Positions 23,152-35,625 of a stretch of DNA of 64,000 nt are shown here, piece after piece. Where the stretch lies: assembly GCA_921293015.1 (NCBI GenBank), contig OV121092.1:45717064-45781063 (forward strand), read 5' to 3'. Within the stretch, counting starts at the first letter, position 1. Each line of letters opens with the position of its first letter. A program made the translations under genes and the position numbers. Under the pieces are notes generated by a model. The model did no database searches. It was not told the DNA's origin and saw only the letters and a program-made list of their open reading frames with translations. This DNA comes from Phorcus lineatus (lineage: Eukaryota > Mollusca > Gastropoda > Trochida > Trochidae).

Positions 23152-25352
23152 CTAAAAGTGTTCTCTGCATTCCTTTTCAAATTTCCACATGACAGTTCAT
23201 GTGATTTTGGAAATCATATTTTCAAATTCTATAAAAAAATCTATGACCAACAGCAACTATAGTATACTCATATAAGGAAACAATCACCACTGCATCACAA
23301 AACTTTCTTCTATGTCTAAACCTTAGGTTTCTCTGCTCACTAAGCCAGAGGGCAACAAAATCAAAAGAGGGAATGCTTACCATAATTATTACCATATAAT
23401 ATTTATTGAAACAGTCATTGAAATGATTAAACCTTAAAAAAAGATTTGTTGAGGTCTCAAACAACTGCCATCATCAACTAAAGCCAAATAGTTAATTGTG
23501 TTTTTATCACACTATACAAGATGTATCTAACACCAAAAAAAATCATCTACAAATAATCATAAAGTGTCGTTAATGAAAACATTACAAGAAATGATATACG
23601 TCCAAACTTATTTCTTTCAAGTTCCATGTTTTAACACATATAGAGATAACCTACAATAATGGCATACAACGTCTACCTGCCAGGAAATGGCTACTCATAG
23701 TTAATATCTACTATTGGCTATTGACCTGTCTGGCCCAAGCAGTAAACATGCTATAAAGGTGAATAAACCATCATCTGGAATTGCACATCACTGATCAAGG
23801 GCCTTGCACAAAATTACCCATGTTACTGTCAAAGTTAATTGACATAGCTTTGATCTAGGGCTACAAATGCTTAGAAGTTGTGATAAATTTATAAGTCCTT
23901 GTTTGGTCTTGTAGATTGGAGACAAGAAAATACATTTCGGATGAAATTTTGTTTTACCATTTTTACAATAATACGTGTATACATAATTAATTAATTACAT
24001 TATATGTGATTTTATTGTATTGTCTCTTATAGCCTTTTAGCGGCTTGTACATTTTATTTCTTATTGTATCAAAACAAAATGTGTATGACCTCTTTGTATG
24101 TACAAGATGAGACAGTAATAAATTCTCTTTCTCTCATAACAGATCAAACTTCTATCAACTTAAGAGACATTTCGGTGATATGGTCAGAACAACAGCTAAA
24201 GGTCCTTGATCCTTGACACTAAATATATATCTAAAGCTCAGTCAAGTCTACATCTTTTTGCTGTATTCTGGTCCTAAAAGCCCTGTAAAAGTTTGCCATT
24301 GCTCAGAAATGGCCACAAATAAATATCTGCCAAGATTAATCATCCAGGCACAGGAAAGCTGGCTGACTCACAGTTTAATGGAGGAATTGCCCTATTTACC
24401 TACCACCTATAAATCAAAGAAATTCTTCTGTGAAACATCCAATAAATATCTAAGGGCCTCATTCACAAAAAATATTATTCTCTTATGTGTAATAAATCTC
24501 CTGTTTTATCAATAATGCTTGCTACTTTTTATCAATAATACATTATTTTCATCGATGATAAATCTTTTGCCATGGCAGTTATGACTTTGGTGCCAACATT
24601 TCTTCTCTGATGACAAAATGGTTTGTCCATGCATTCATGCATAAATCAAAGCTGTCATCTTGTTTGTGAAGAATAATATAATTGCCTCAATTTGGTTCTT
24701 CTTCTTGCACGTGATGCATGTGCCCACATTTTATCCTACTAGTGCAATGAAACAGCATGCTAACTTCTATCCCAAAAGGAACAAAGAAGTTTTTTAGAGA
24801 ATACCTTCTATAATGTACTAATTTAGTGCACCACCTGTGCATGCTGAAAGTACTGACTTATAGACACAGCTAGACCAGCAACTTCACTCGCCTCAGGTAT
24901 ACCATTAGTTCAAGCATTCAAGGAAACAAAAATCTCAGCCAAAAAACTTTAAAAGCTTTGTTTGCATATACAAAAACAAATATCTTACTAAAAACAATTA
25001 GCCTCATTATAAAGCATATTAACCAAATCATTTGTTTACATTTGTCTTCATAATTATTATAAAGTGTAATAAATAAAGCATGTTTATCAAATCAAATTCA
25101 AGAAGGTTTCTGGTGTTTTGGCCATATCTACTTCCCTCTGAAGGGCAGCATTAACTATGTGCTCAAACAATAAAATCCAAATGATAAATGTCTCACACAT
25201 GTCTTCATTGATTGTTTTGAAATACAGGTAAATTTAGAGAAGTTGCAAAATTTGATGCATGAAGCACTTTAACTATTACACGCTAAAAGCCTTCTCATTT
25301 AAAATGTAGTTATTGTTTAAGACCAAAACAGTATGATTTTTATCTATAAAAG

Positions 25353-25817
25353 CAGGGCTCCAGATAATTATTTTGACTCAGGGGTATTTCACTCCTAAAA
25401 ATAAAAATTGAGGAATAAAATTACCAAATGAAAAACACTAGGAGTATTTCTAGGTTTACCGTTGTCAGATCCTTATTCCTAGTTAGAATTTTTTTTGATG
25501 TTTGTCATTGATTATATTTTCCACATGTCTAATCTGTAAATAAATGAGTGATTTCTCTTTGATGCAATATGAACTCGGTAATCTTTGTTTTCATACAGGT
25601 TGACATCAAGTCAGTGGCTACTATTCGAGATGTAAAGATCAGACATGTAGAAATGAAACTTTGTTTTGACAAGTCACGATCACTCGTGTAAACAAATATC
25701 TTACTCATATTCTGGAAATGTTGTGCGTATCTGTCACTCACTGATTTAATTTTTAATGCATATATGTGAATTACCTGTGCGTATTTTACGCAGATATGCA
25801 TCTTATCTGGAGCCCTG
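25353..25817. mobile_element. hAT-type MITE, 465 bp
   Basis: Perfect terminal inverted repeats CAGGGCTCCAGATAA lie at both ends. The CAGGG start is typical of hAT elements. The 8-bp target duplications are TATAAAAG (25345-25352) and TATAAGAG (25818-25825), with one mismatch. Internal sequence is AT-rich with no transposase, and the minus-strand 90-codon ORF inside has no motifs. It is non-autonomous. Confidence 0.88.
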
Positions 25818-25825
25818 TATAAGAG

Positions 25826-28534
25826 TATTTCAAACTAATATTTTTCTTCAACGTTAAATCTGTAACACATCACTTAGAACTTGGATATTAGTAAATATCA
25901 TTAATCAAATAATGAAATAATTTGTCTAATTGGATTGGAATAGGATTGAAAAAAAATGTCAACCAATGTATTAATAATCCATGACCCATGTGTTACAAGT
26001 TAATAACAACTACTAAATATAGAAGAGCTTGGTAAAATCTTGTATGATTAACTGAGTGTCATTGTGAGTTATAGCCTCGCCCGGAGACACAGAAGACAAA
26101 CAGGATATAACATTGCTTATCACACTTTCAATAATTTCCGAAACCAATATGTCCTTGGCTTGTAGTCAAAGAATCCCTAAATCTCTTGTTTATCTTCAAA
26201 GCTCAAAGACTTCCTTTTTATCTAAGAATTTTCTTATTCATGATAGTTTCACCCCAAAATCAATCAGTCCTTAACCACTCTTTCATCAGCAGGCCAAGGG
26301 TTAATAAACAGGCCGATGCACTGGATGGCAGCGTTAACCCCATCCATGCTGTGGTTATCTAAATGGGACTGATCACTAAGTTAAGAAGATGGTGGATCAA
26401 CAGGAAAGACAAGTTTTTTTTATCTCAGATCATAGAGATTTCCTAAGACACCTAATAGAGATGCTACATGTAGATCCACAGGGAAACCTAGACCTCAAGT
26501 GAAACTATCTAGTATGAAAGTATTTCTGGAGATAGGTAAACGGTGATGCCAAGCTCAAGTAAATAAGATTCACCTTGTAAAATATTGAAGTGCAGTTCAG
26601 AGTTTATTTTACTGAGAATTCATAAATCTTCCTCATAGGATAATTACATTACAAAAAAAGAAAGGGTAAATCACAGTGATCTGAAATGAAGCGAGAATAT
26701 TCAGTTAGAGTATTTCAGGATCTGTTTTCATACAAATTACTTCATTATGCATAAGCATGTATGATACAAACATTCCACCTCAGTAGGCATTTAAGAAACT
26801 ATAGAGTATAATTCAGATAATGTAGGCATTAAGAATCAAACAATCCTGGTTTCAAAGATAAGATATAAGTTACAATGTATAGAAATGTGTAGAACATACA
26901 AATATTTCAACAACGTATTGATTCAAACAATTCCTTGAAGATTGCTGTGCTTAGATGTAGTTTATCAACAAATAGTGCAAAACATGAAGCAATCAATCGA
27001 AAGTCTAAGGCCAAATACCAGTCAGAAGTGACTCAACATGACATCAACCACAACATGCAGAATCACAGGAGAGATGAAAGGGGGTGAGTAGGAATTCAGA
27101 GTGATAAGTATAGATGGGGGGAGAGCAGTGTATTAGTGTGGGGGGTGGGGGGGTAGGGGGGTGATAGGGTCCAGTTAGGAGACGGAGGGGGTGAGGTTTT
27201 TGGGGAGGAGGAAAAGAAGGAGTATAATGTTGGGGACCTAGTGGAAGCAAGGAGGGTGGCTTTATTGTCTTCAGATGATGGAGGTAGCTTGTGTCGATGA
27301 GGAGGAAGAGGAGGGCTATCTTATTAGGGTCCTTTTAGAAGGCCAGGGTTTTTTTAGATGACAGAGGGGTAGAAAATTATCAAAATTTTTCACAGACTAA
27401 ATTTTAGTCTGGGTAGAAAAGTGAGTTCTTAAAGGGGTATTTTTAGAAGGAGTTGATTCTTTGAAAAGACAAATGTGTTTGGAAGGAGTATGAACGTGTT
27501 CAGAAGGAGCGAGAGAAGTTCTTGAGGCCCTTTGAGAGGACTAGGATTTTTTAAGCATGGAGGGGTCGGAAATTTTTGGGGAAGAGCATCCTGGGCCTAA
27601 CTTGAAGAGGATGGAGTGTGAGAAAAACTGAATGGAATCATACACTAAGCAGCATGGTTCCAAATGCAACACTGACGTTTTGATCATTCTTGAAAAAGGA
27701 ACTGTTAAGAAAATAACAGTATATATATATATATATAAGCTTTGGGCCCAACATGATTGTGCATAGAGTTTCTTCTTGATAGGATATTGTCCGAACAGAT
27801 TCGTTGATCACCAGTCGAGGCAGGCTCTGAGACTGTAGGCTTCAAGTGAAGGGGAGAAGTGTAGACAAAAGGGTAGGAAATGATGGGAAGAAAAGGGGGG
27901 GAGAGAATAACCCTGGCCCAATCCTTCAGATAGTGAGAGACAGAGTACAGAGGTTTTAGACGGAAAATATTCTTGCCCAATCTAATGGACATTAATTAGT
28001 CAAAGGAAGGAAGCAACCCAAAATGGCCGCCACATCCTTGGTGGTCCGCCTGCTCACTGACCATGCATTAAGTGCATCAACTGTAATGATGCATGGTAAA
28101 CCAGGGCTCTATTGAATTAATGCATTAGCACTTTGGTTATACAGAAATTGTGTTCCTTTTCTCCAGTTTGTGCACACCTAATGGGCCACGTCCAAAACCT
28201 GGATTAATGGTGATGATCCACATGAAAGGCTAATGTTAATTTATCACTCAATTCTTTCCCTGAATAAGCTGGAGCTGAGGCATTCTTGCTTGTCAAAAAA
28301 CAGAAATTATTCCTGTGGTCGTGTGGTTGTGGGAACCAAGAAGGCTTCCTGCAGGAGCAGGCAAAGGGTTAATATTCTAACATAAAAACATCAAAACAGG
28401 AAAATGAGAAATAGATAAACCACAAGAGACGTTCCTATCCAGTAAATGAATTTCTTTTCAAAATTCCTGAATCCACCAATGGATATTGTAAAGAATATAG
28501 GGATAACAATGTGCATATTTTATAATTTATAATA
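25826..28534. other. Noncoding stretch with purine-rich and regulatory-like parts
   Basis: Between 27060 and 27600 the plus strand is strongly purine-rich. Islands at about 26280-26370 (with CTGTGGTTATC, a RUNX-like site) and 28020-28260 (with TTGAATTAATGCATTAGC, homeodomain-like) have mixed composition without ORFs and could be conserved regulatory elements. A (TA)n run lies at 27718-27737. Confidence 0.35.
27115..27215 (+). other. G-rich tract with strong G-quadruplex potential
   Basis: Runs of five to seven G occur repeatedly on the plus strand, for example GGGGGGTGGGGGGGTAGGGG at about 27140-27160, followed by further G-runs to 27212. Several overlapping quadruplexes are possible. Confidence 0.65.
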
Positions 28535-28581
28535 GCTAAACAACAATCTGATTAAAATCAGATGGAATTCCGCTTGTTTAA

Positions 28582-28625
28582 TTTCGTTTCGTTTTATTTC
28601 CGTTTCGTTTCGTTTCGTTTCAGTT
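28582..28625. repeat. (TTTCG)n microsatellite in the transposon's left hairpin loop
   Basis: TTTCG repeated with a few variants. It lies exactly between the two arms of the left-end hairpin of the 28544-30678 element. Confidence 0.8.
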
Positions 28626-29414
28626 TAACAAGCTATATTCCATCTGACACTGCCCCGTTAAGTTGAATGTCCCGGGCTTACGAGAATTAACCAATCAAAT
28701 TCTAGGCTATTAATGCCATCAGCCTGGACTCCATACAGCGTATGTTCGGTGTTGCGCGGAGTTAGGCATGGCGAAAACAGCCGATCTGTTCCAAGTGCTT
28801 CGTTCGGTGTATTCCGCGGTGGGTTTCCCTCGCATATGCGCTTCTTCTTCAGCAATCATTGAATATTGATATTTCATGTACTGTAAATATAAATATTTGA
28901 AAAATGTAGATATTGACAGAAGGCGCCATGTCCTCCTGTCTTACACCCAAACGGGTGTATTGTAAGACGAACATTTGCGTGATATGTGGTTTCTCGTTTG
29001 TGCAGAAGGAAATTTCAGAAACGGGTGCCTAAATTGTAAGAAAGTATTTTAAAGAAAAACTGCGTTTAAGTGAAGAGAGAGTAAATACCATAAAGACCGA
29101 AAGGTTTGTTTACCTGTAGATTCCTTCGTCGTGATGCGCCAATGTGAAATTAAAAAGAGAACAAGTAAAATAACACTTGTGTCCGTGTTTTAGACGGTTT
29201 TATTATCCCGATCGGGGTGTTGGTTCCCGAACGGGAACTAGTACCCGATCGAGGGGTTTGCAGAACCTGACAACGATCCGACGCGAAGCGAGTTCGTTTC
29301 TTGCTTTGACCAAATTGCAATACATGTGAATCTTAACGGTCCAGTAAACAATGCAAAATTTTGACTTGTTCGACTTTTGAGTTCGGAATTTCCAAATTCT
29401 TCAGCTATTTCGCG

Positions 29415-30461
29415 GGGATGCAGTGATTTCGTAGACAAAACAATTTCGTAGACACGAAATCCGGTGAACTCGTAGACAAATCGAGCATTGAATTCGTAGA
29501 CAGGTTTTAAAACAGGATTAGAAGTAATAATAACAAACCCTTATTTATCCAACTCAAGGATTCGAACACTAATAGGTTCGATTAAAGAAATAAAGTGCAT
29601 AAAAACTATAATAATCAATTTTGTTGTATTTTGAAACTATTAAAGTAATCCAATATTCATGTGTTATTATCAATTCTTTTAGTTCTTGTTTGATCTTTTT
29701 AAAAAATAAATTAAGGTAACAGGCCCTCCTGTCTAATGCTTTGCCTTTCGTTTGACTGAACTAAAATGAATATTAAATCAATAATATATGAATGATATAC
29801 TATATCATTTACAAATGAATTACTGGTGTCAGTTATTATTTCTGATGCTTTGTCATCTTCAATATCTGAAAGTTATATTTATATTCGGAGTATTACCTTT
29901 CCTATGTTGTAGGTGAAGGTTTAGTTTTGAATATTCACATTACTCGATCGATAACAATTTCACTTTGTCCCCTTCTCCTGTAAGTATTGTAATATTTCAT
30001 CTTTTTTTATATAACAATACAAACATTGCTGTATAGACAAAAATTCAAACTGAAAGAATTAAAACAATTTAATATGTAACATTCAATATTGATCACTATC
30101 TGGAAGTTCTAAGAGTGTTTAACAATTTATATGAGGGTCCGAAGTCGACATGACAAGCCAAAATGCTGATATTTTCAGTATAAGTACTGGGCCAGTGCCG
30201 GTTTTATACAGCATGCCACTACTGGCCCAGTGCCGCACCAGCGTTGATAAACCGTACCGGCCCGGTGATGGCGCACGATGCTGAATTGCTACCTGGGATG
30301 ATATAAACTACTATAAAAGATAATAATAATTAAAAATAATAGCCAATATTGACTTAGAAATAATTTTTTTATACTGCCTACGAATTCACTGTCTATGAAA
30401 TTGTGTTGTCAACGAAATTCCTGTATCTACGAAATTTTTGTCTACGAGATCACCGCAAGCC
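29415..30461. mobile_element. Nested DNA transposon, 1047 bp, with 8-bp TSD
   Basis: It is flanked by exact ATTTCGCG duplications (29407-29414 and 30462-30469). Ends are imperfect inverted repeats: GGGATGCAGTGATTTCGTAG at the left, and GGCTTGCGGTGATCTCGTAG when the right end is reverse-complemented. Four spaced copies of TCGTAGACA-type motifs run inward from each end, making a subterminal repeat zone of about 90 bp. The interior is AT-rich apart from an inverted pair around ACTGGGCCAGTGCCG (about 30188-30232). No transposase. The superfamily is unassigned. An 8-bp TSD would fit hAT or Merlin types, but the tips are not CAGGG. Confidence 0.8.
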
Positions 30462-33439
30462 ATTTCGCGTACTTCGTCCGCCCTTTTAACGGTGACCCGA
30501 ACAATGGAAGTAACGCGTAATCTGATTGGTTATATTTCAATAGGTTGTTGGTTGGGAGTTCAAGGACGAAGGTCAATCTGGTGACCCCTCTAGCGGGATA
30601 GTGTCAGATGTTAGTATCGCATATTGATGATGGACAAATGTTAAGCGCGCGATACTTCATCTGATTTTAATCAGATTGGCTAAACAAAATATTTGAATAA
30701 TAATAATAAAACATTAATGTCATCAGTGTAAGATTCATATATTCACATCTTATTGTCAGAAGGTATATTTCATCTTATACATCTCGATTTGCAACTAATT
30801 AGTCTAAATACCTACTTAACAGAATGTATTTTCAAGTAATCAACTAGAACAGTTGCTTCCAATCTATCTTACAGTCAATCTTCCACATTTACCAATTTTC
30901 ATCATTGACAAAATGAATTGCTTCCAAAGGCAATCAAACACTAAGAATAAGCTGGCGATCACAAGTGACCTAAATGAGTAATGTTAATTGTTACCACTTC
31001 AGTTCAAACTATCAATCTCATCATTTTACTTACAACCTCACATTACCCATCCATGTCAATTTCCAGTATATTACCATACAAGCCCTGACCGTGTATATTG
31101 AAGAAAGAATCAACTTCTCCCATTAAATATAAACCATATAACCTGCTCTGTCAGGCTTCAAGAGTTCACAACACACATCTTCCACCAAATGACCTTGTAC
31201 CTCAGACTTTTATTTGAGTCGACCCTCTCAGCTGAGTGATAAAGATTATATTACATAGGCGGAATAACACATTGATTTCTAATGATATTGCCTTCACTGT
31301 TGAGCCATATAGCCTATATTACATGGACAGCGAAAGCTCATTGATTTTAGAAGAAGATAGATGTGTAGCTTGTTTCCTCTGAAGTTCACTTTGAGGGGGA
31401 ATCATTCACTTTGAGGGGGTTTGATCCCCGGGATATCCCCCTTGTGGATTCATACACTGACTGGTCCCCTGGGATCAAAAAAAGATATTTTATGTTTTCT
31501 TGTCTAATGTATCCCCAATCTTTCAACATGACAGACATAAAAATGATTTTGTGGGCCTAGTGATGGAGCCCCAGCTTCCAACTGAGTTTCTGCCTTGTCG
31601 TTTGTGAGCAATAAAAGTGATAATGTATCGGAGTCAGATCAGAGTAGTCACTCAATTATACACATGCATTGCTCATATGGAGAGGAGAAACATTTTATTC
31701 AGGAACTCGAGATTAAATGTTAGGAGTTAGGATTTTGCATTGCATCATAAAAGTATCGTACAAGAAACATTATCACAGGACCTTAAGATTTTGAAAAATC
31801 ATTCCATTTTACAATCCATCATATGAAGACAAGTTCTGAATCATGAGCATATAAGAGATCATTTCACCACATATTCCATGATAATAATCATCAGATAAAG
31901 TTTTATTTTTTCAAACAAGTAACTCCTTTTCAACTCTTTCACATCTCCATACAATAGTATATAATGTCTTCTTCTCCTAGCAGTCCTATCCAACCAGTTG
32001 TCAAACACATCTCAGGAAGGGAATGCTACACAGTGAAGATATTCCAAAACATCAGTGAACTAAAAATCTTTATATAAGACCTACCGCGTACGTTCATGCT
32101 ACGCACTCTCAAAGCTAACACAATAGAAAGAAATAATGAATCAAAAGGGGTTAAAGAGGTCTACCCCTCTGTTGAATATTCTAAAGATCAATTGCATATG
32201 GTGAGGCTGAACACTCCTTCCACCCTGTTTTTTTGGGGTGGACAAATGAATTGCTGACAACAATGGTATTCAAGACCACATCTTCATCAGTGACATCAAT
32301 AAGTGATTCATGATTGACTTAAAGGAACTTATAGTGAATTTTGACCACTTATGTTCTTGACCCAACTCATCGAAACTTCAGACTCAGATTGCGCTGTCTT
32401 GTTCTTTGAAACGATAAATATTCCCTGTCAGGCTCCACCTAGCTTTAATGTGCCTAAATGAGTAACAATAAACTTGGATCAAGCGTTCCTTTTTGTTAGC
32501 TAATTTTGGTATAAAGGGTATAGAAAGTTGACAGTAAAGTATGAAGCGAGGCGGGTTAAGAACTCCTATATCCACAGGAGCCTGGTACACTGGTAGCCTT
32601 GTTTCTGGGCACAGAGCGTGAACCGTACTTTGCTAGATGAGTGGAGATTCTTAAAGACCCACTCAGCCATGGAATAACATACATAACATCCTTTTTGAAG
32701 TATATGGAGTGGAAACTCGTAACTCATTTCCCTGGCTTTGCATGGATATAGCTTCTTGGTTGTACGTATACATAGAGAGATGTCTGCAACATAATGTCTC
32801 AAATAGTTGCATCAAAAATCTCCATGAAGTTAACGTTTGTTCAACTTCTAGCTCATAACCTTTTTAAATTGGATTCATGTTGTCAAGAAAACATTTATAA
32901 ACATTAAGTTTCTTCGTGCAAAAAAATTAACAACAACTATACCAGCAGGTATATGTTTATGAGCATAATTCCTGCTGAAATGAAAAAGGATAATTTCATA
33001 TTGGATTAAATGATTAACATAATTGTCGACTGAATTTTTCTTGAATTTAAACTAGGCTACCTTTTCCCCATTTTCCATTCTTAAGAAATACTTAAAGGTA
33101 GACACTGAGGCTCATATTCAGCAATGCAGGTAACAACATAAAAGGGACCATATTGATATCCACTTTACCGTATTTGACTCCTTAAAGTTAACATAACTAC
33201 AAATATAGTTCACTATTTTCTTTGGAATATATGAATGTCTGAGTACAATATTGTATAGTGCGTCAAAGGTCGCTACTAATATATTAGGTTTGGTAATGAA
33301 AGCCCTTTTTTGAATGCCACTTTTGATGGGCCGCTTAGATCTATCTGGCCACAAACCAGTGAATACATGATCGGTAACACGCCCTTTTTGTGACTTAATA
33401 AACAGAATCATTGCCTCGTGATCTATACATCTATCATAA

Positions 33440-33730
33440 CAATATCACAGAAACAAACAATAATTAACGATTTTCAGAGATTGTTTTCCACTCAGTTAGA
33501 TAAATCATTTGACGATCTAACACTGTTAAGCGTTTGGTGTAAGAAAGATATCCACATCAATGGTAATTAAACAATTATTTATGGCGGTATTTCAGTTGAA
33601 ATAATGACTCTGAACAGTCTGTTTATTACGTCACATCCGCCCAAATTTTATGGTCCCTAGCCCAGGTGGGTTTTTCACAGCCGATAATTACGCTGTCTTA
33701 ATGAAAGGCTAATTAAAGGCGTTTATTGGA
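33440..33730. promoter_or_regulatory. Candidate enhancer island
   Basis: Dense homeobox-type motifs: GGTAATTAAACAATTATTTATGGC (the TTTATGG part is a posterior-Hox/Cdx-like site), GGCTAATTAAAGG, and GTTTATTGG (forkhead-like). Between them is a GC-richer segment (CATCCGCCCAAATTTTATGG). There is no ORF. The call rests on motif density only. Confidence 0.3.
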
Positions 33731-34010
33731 CAAATTAACAAAAAAGCAAGCCGAGTTCTTATTTTGTTGAAAAATCTTTGAACGAAAATCGAGAAGTGAT
33801 AAAGTAGAGGTTAGAGGTCGTTTAATGGGAGTTTAGAAAGCTCACTGGATAACATAAGAAAAAGCACTGAAATGAAGATTCTCATTAACTTCAAATATCT
33901 ATAATGTATGTAATGGAAGCATCCATGGTTCATTTTCATAGAACACTGGATAAATGTACGCAAAAGGTCCCATTAGAAACATTGCATGCACTTGGAAGTT
34001 TCATACTTGT

Positions 34011-34059
34011 AAGGTGTTGGTGTCTAGAAATGGTTCAACAATTCAGACACCAACACCTT
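34011..34059. other. Short perfect hairpin
   Basis: AAGGTGTTGGTGTCT and its exact complement AGACACCAACACCTT are separated by 19 nt. A 15-bp perfect stem of this composition is unusual for random AT-rich DNA. It is shorter than a typical microRNA precursor stem, and pairing does not clearly extend outward. Confidence 0.6.
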
Positions 34060-35625
34060 GAGTTAAATTCTTGGTTTGAGTAAGATATTGAATAGATCAG
34101 ATAAGAAATATATCTAAAAACTGGAGGTGATAAAGTAAAAAAGAATCAAATAAAAACAGGATGCATGCTTAAAAGTTTACAACATTCGATCTCTCCTGCT
34201 TCACTGCAAATTAAGATAAAAACCAACACTTTTCAGTTTGAAACATGGTTTCAATTATTGAATCAAAATCTTTCAACTGACTTTTTTAACCAACTTGTAA
34301 CTATTATTCTTTAGACATTGCATAAAATATGGCTATAACTGTTTTGTATTTGGTCATTGACTTTTGATGTATATATCCTCAAAAATTCCTTAAAAGCATT
34401 AATTGAATACACCTGGATTTTTCACCTGGTGTTGTCACTTGTGTATGTCTTAATGACACATGTTAATTACAGGTGTACAAAACAGCTCCTCCCATAGACA
34501 AACTTCTTCACTTCATAAACAGAATAGATGTGATAATACCAACCTTGAAACCTATTGAAAACTTAAAAACCCTTTTGTATTAGGATGTCTGAAACCCATC
34601 TCCTTTTGTAATAGAGTTTCTCCTGTCTATTATCAAGCTAATTCCATGATAATGGACACAAAAGTTGAGGAATTCAGCCCATGTTTAGTTGACAAGATGT
34701 AAATTGATAAGCGAGGAGAAGTTATCTATGAGGGCTTTCAACCTTCCAGTTTCTTTTGTTAGTTCTGGTGATCCTCATAACTCATATTCCAGTGTATATT
34801 TTAGAAGAGAAACCCCTGTGGAGCTTTATACAAGGACAATAGGGACCTCCACATGTCCTCAGATTTGCTTCTCCACTCACAATAAAGAAATCTGATGCCT
34901 ATCAATGTGGGGTACGGCAGGGGTGTTGTCTAGATCCATTGCTTTTCTTGAAAGATCCGAACTCATCTTCGTTCAGTGTTTTCTAGGCCGACAGTGGAGC
35001 TTTACAGGAGATTTGATCTATCTGGGCTGGAGCAGTCAATAGGAGAGATTTATATGCCAAACTTTTATATATACAGAAACTGAGACTCTATAGATAGTCT
35101 CATTCATGGTATCTAGAGCGTTCAATAAACCCTAAAGAAAGTGTATACTGAAAATGAGACTAAGCTATGAAAAGTTTTATAAAGGTTTCCAAAGATTGAA
35201 ATGAGCCAAAAGAAAGATCTATTACCCCAAATGTATACTGAAACTGAGATAGTATATTTTCTGTCATGGTATCGATTTTCTCTGATTTAATGAGTCCAGA
35301 TTCCTATCATTCCATTTTCAAAGGTGCTTTACATCACAATATGGAAGTTTGACATTACTGTTAAACACTTGTACAATCAAGAATGAAATGCACTGAAAAA
35401 TAAGGGCATTATTCTTTGGAAATAGAAGCTTATACGATTCATTACCCACAACTAAAATCATTGGAGGTGAACATTCTTATAATCTAACTGCCATTCTAGT
35501 CTGTCAATTACCTCTTGGGGATTAAATAAACTACAATGGGACAATCTGTAATTACTTTTCTTGAATATGAAAAACCTGGCTGCAAACATTCATTTTGCAT
35601 ACCTTGTTACATAAATATGTTAACT

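Larger units (their letters stand above)
21601..25344. other. AT-rich stretch, mostly featureless
   Basis: Apart from the repeats at 22.1-22.5 kb and the exon candidate at 23.1 kb, I see no gene. Short homeodomain-like AATTAG clusters occur at about 22910-22990. The segment at 24050-24125 ends CAGTAATAAATTCTCTTTCT, which could be a retroelement or transcript 3' end, but no body was found. Confidence 0.35.
28544..30678. mobile_element. Nonautonomous DNA transposon, 2135 bp, with 9-bp TSD
   Basis: The ends are perfect inverted repeats starting CAATCTGATTAAAATCAGAT and continuing one more base. The target duplication GCTAAACAA is exact at 28535-28543 and 30679-30687. Inside each end a second shared motif, CATCTGACACT...CCCG, lies 97 bp from the left tip and 68 bp from the right tip. 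Each end also folds back on itself. The left stem is AGATGGAAT...GCTTGTTTAA around a (TTTCG)n run; the right stem is TCAGATG...GTATCGC. No transposase ORF is present. A 9-bp TSD is usual for Mutator-type elements and also possible for Merlin-like ones, so the superfamily is unproven. The body is CpG-rich compared with the flanks and is interrupted by a second element. Confidence 0.85.
30688..35625. other. Noncoding stretch with a regulatory-like island
   Basis: No convincing gene. A doubled ATTCACTTTGAGGGGG occurs at about 31385-31420, followed by a short palindromic ATCCCCGGGATATCCCCC. An island at 33440-33730 has many homeodomain-like sites (see separate entry). Other ORFs in the stretch are short and lack motifs. 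Confidence 0.4.
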
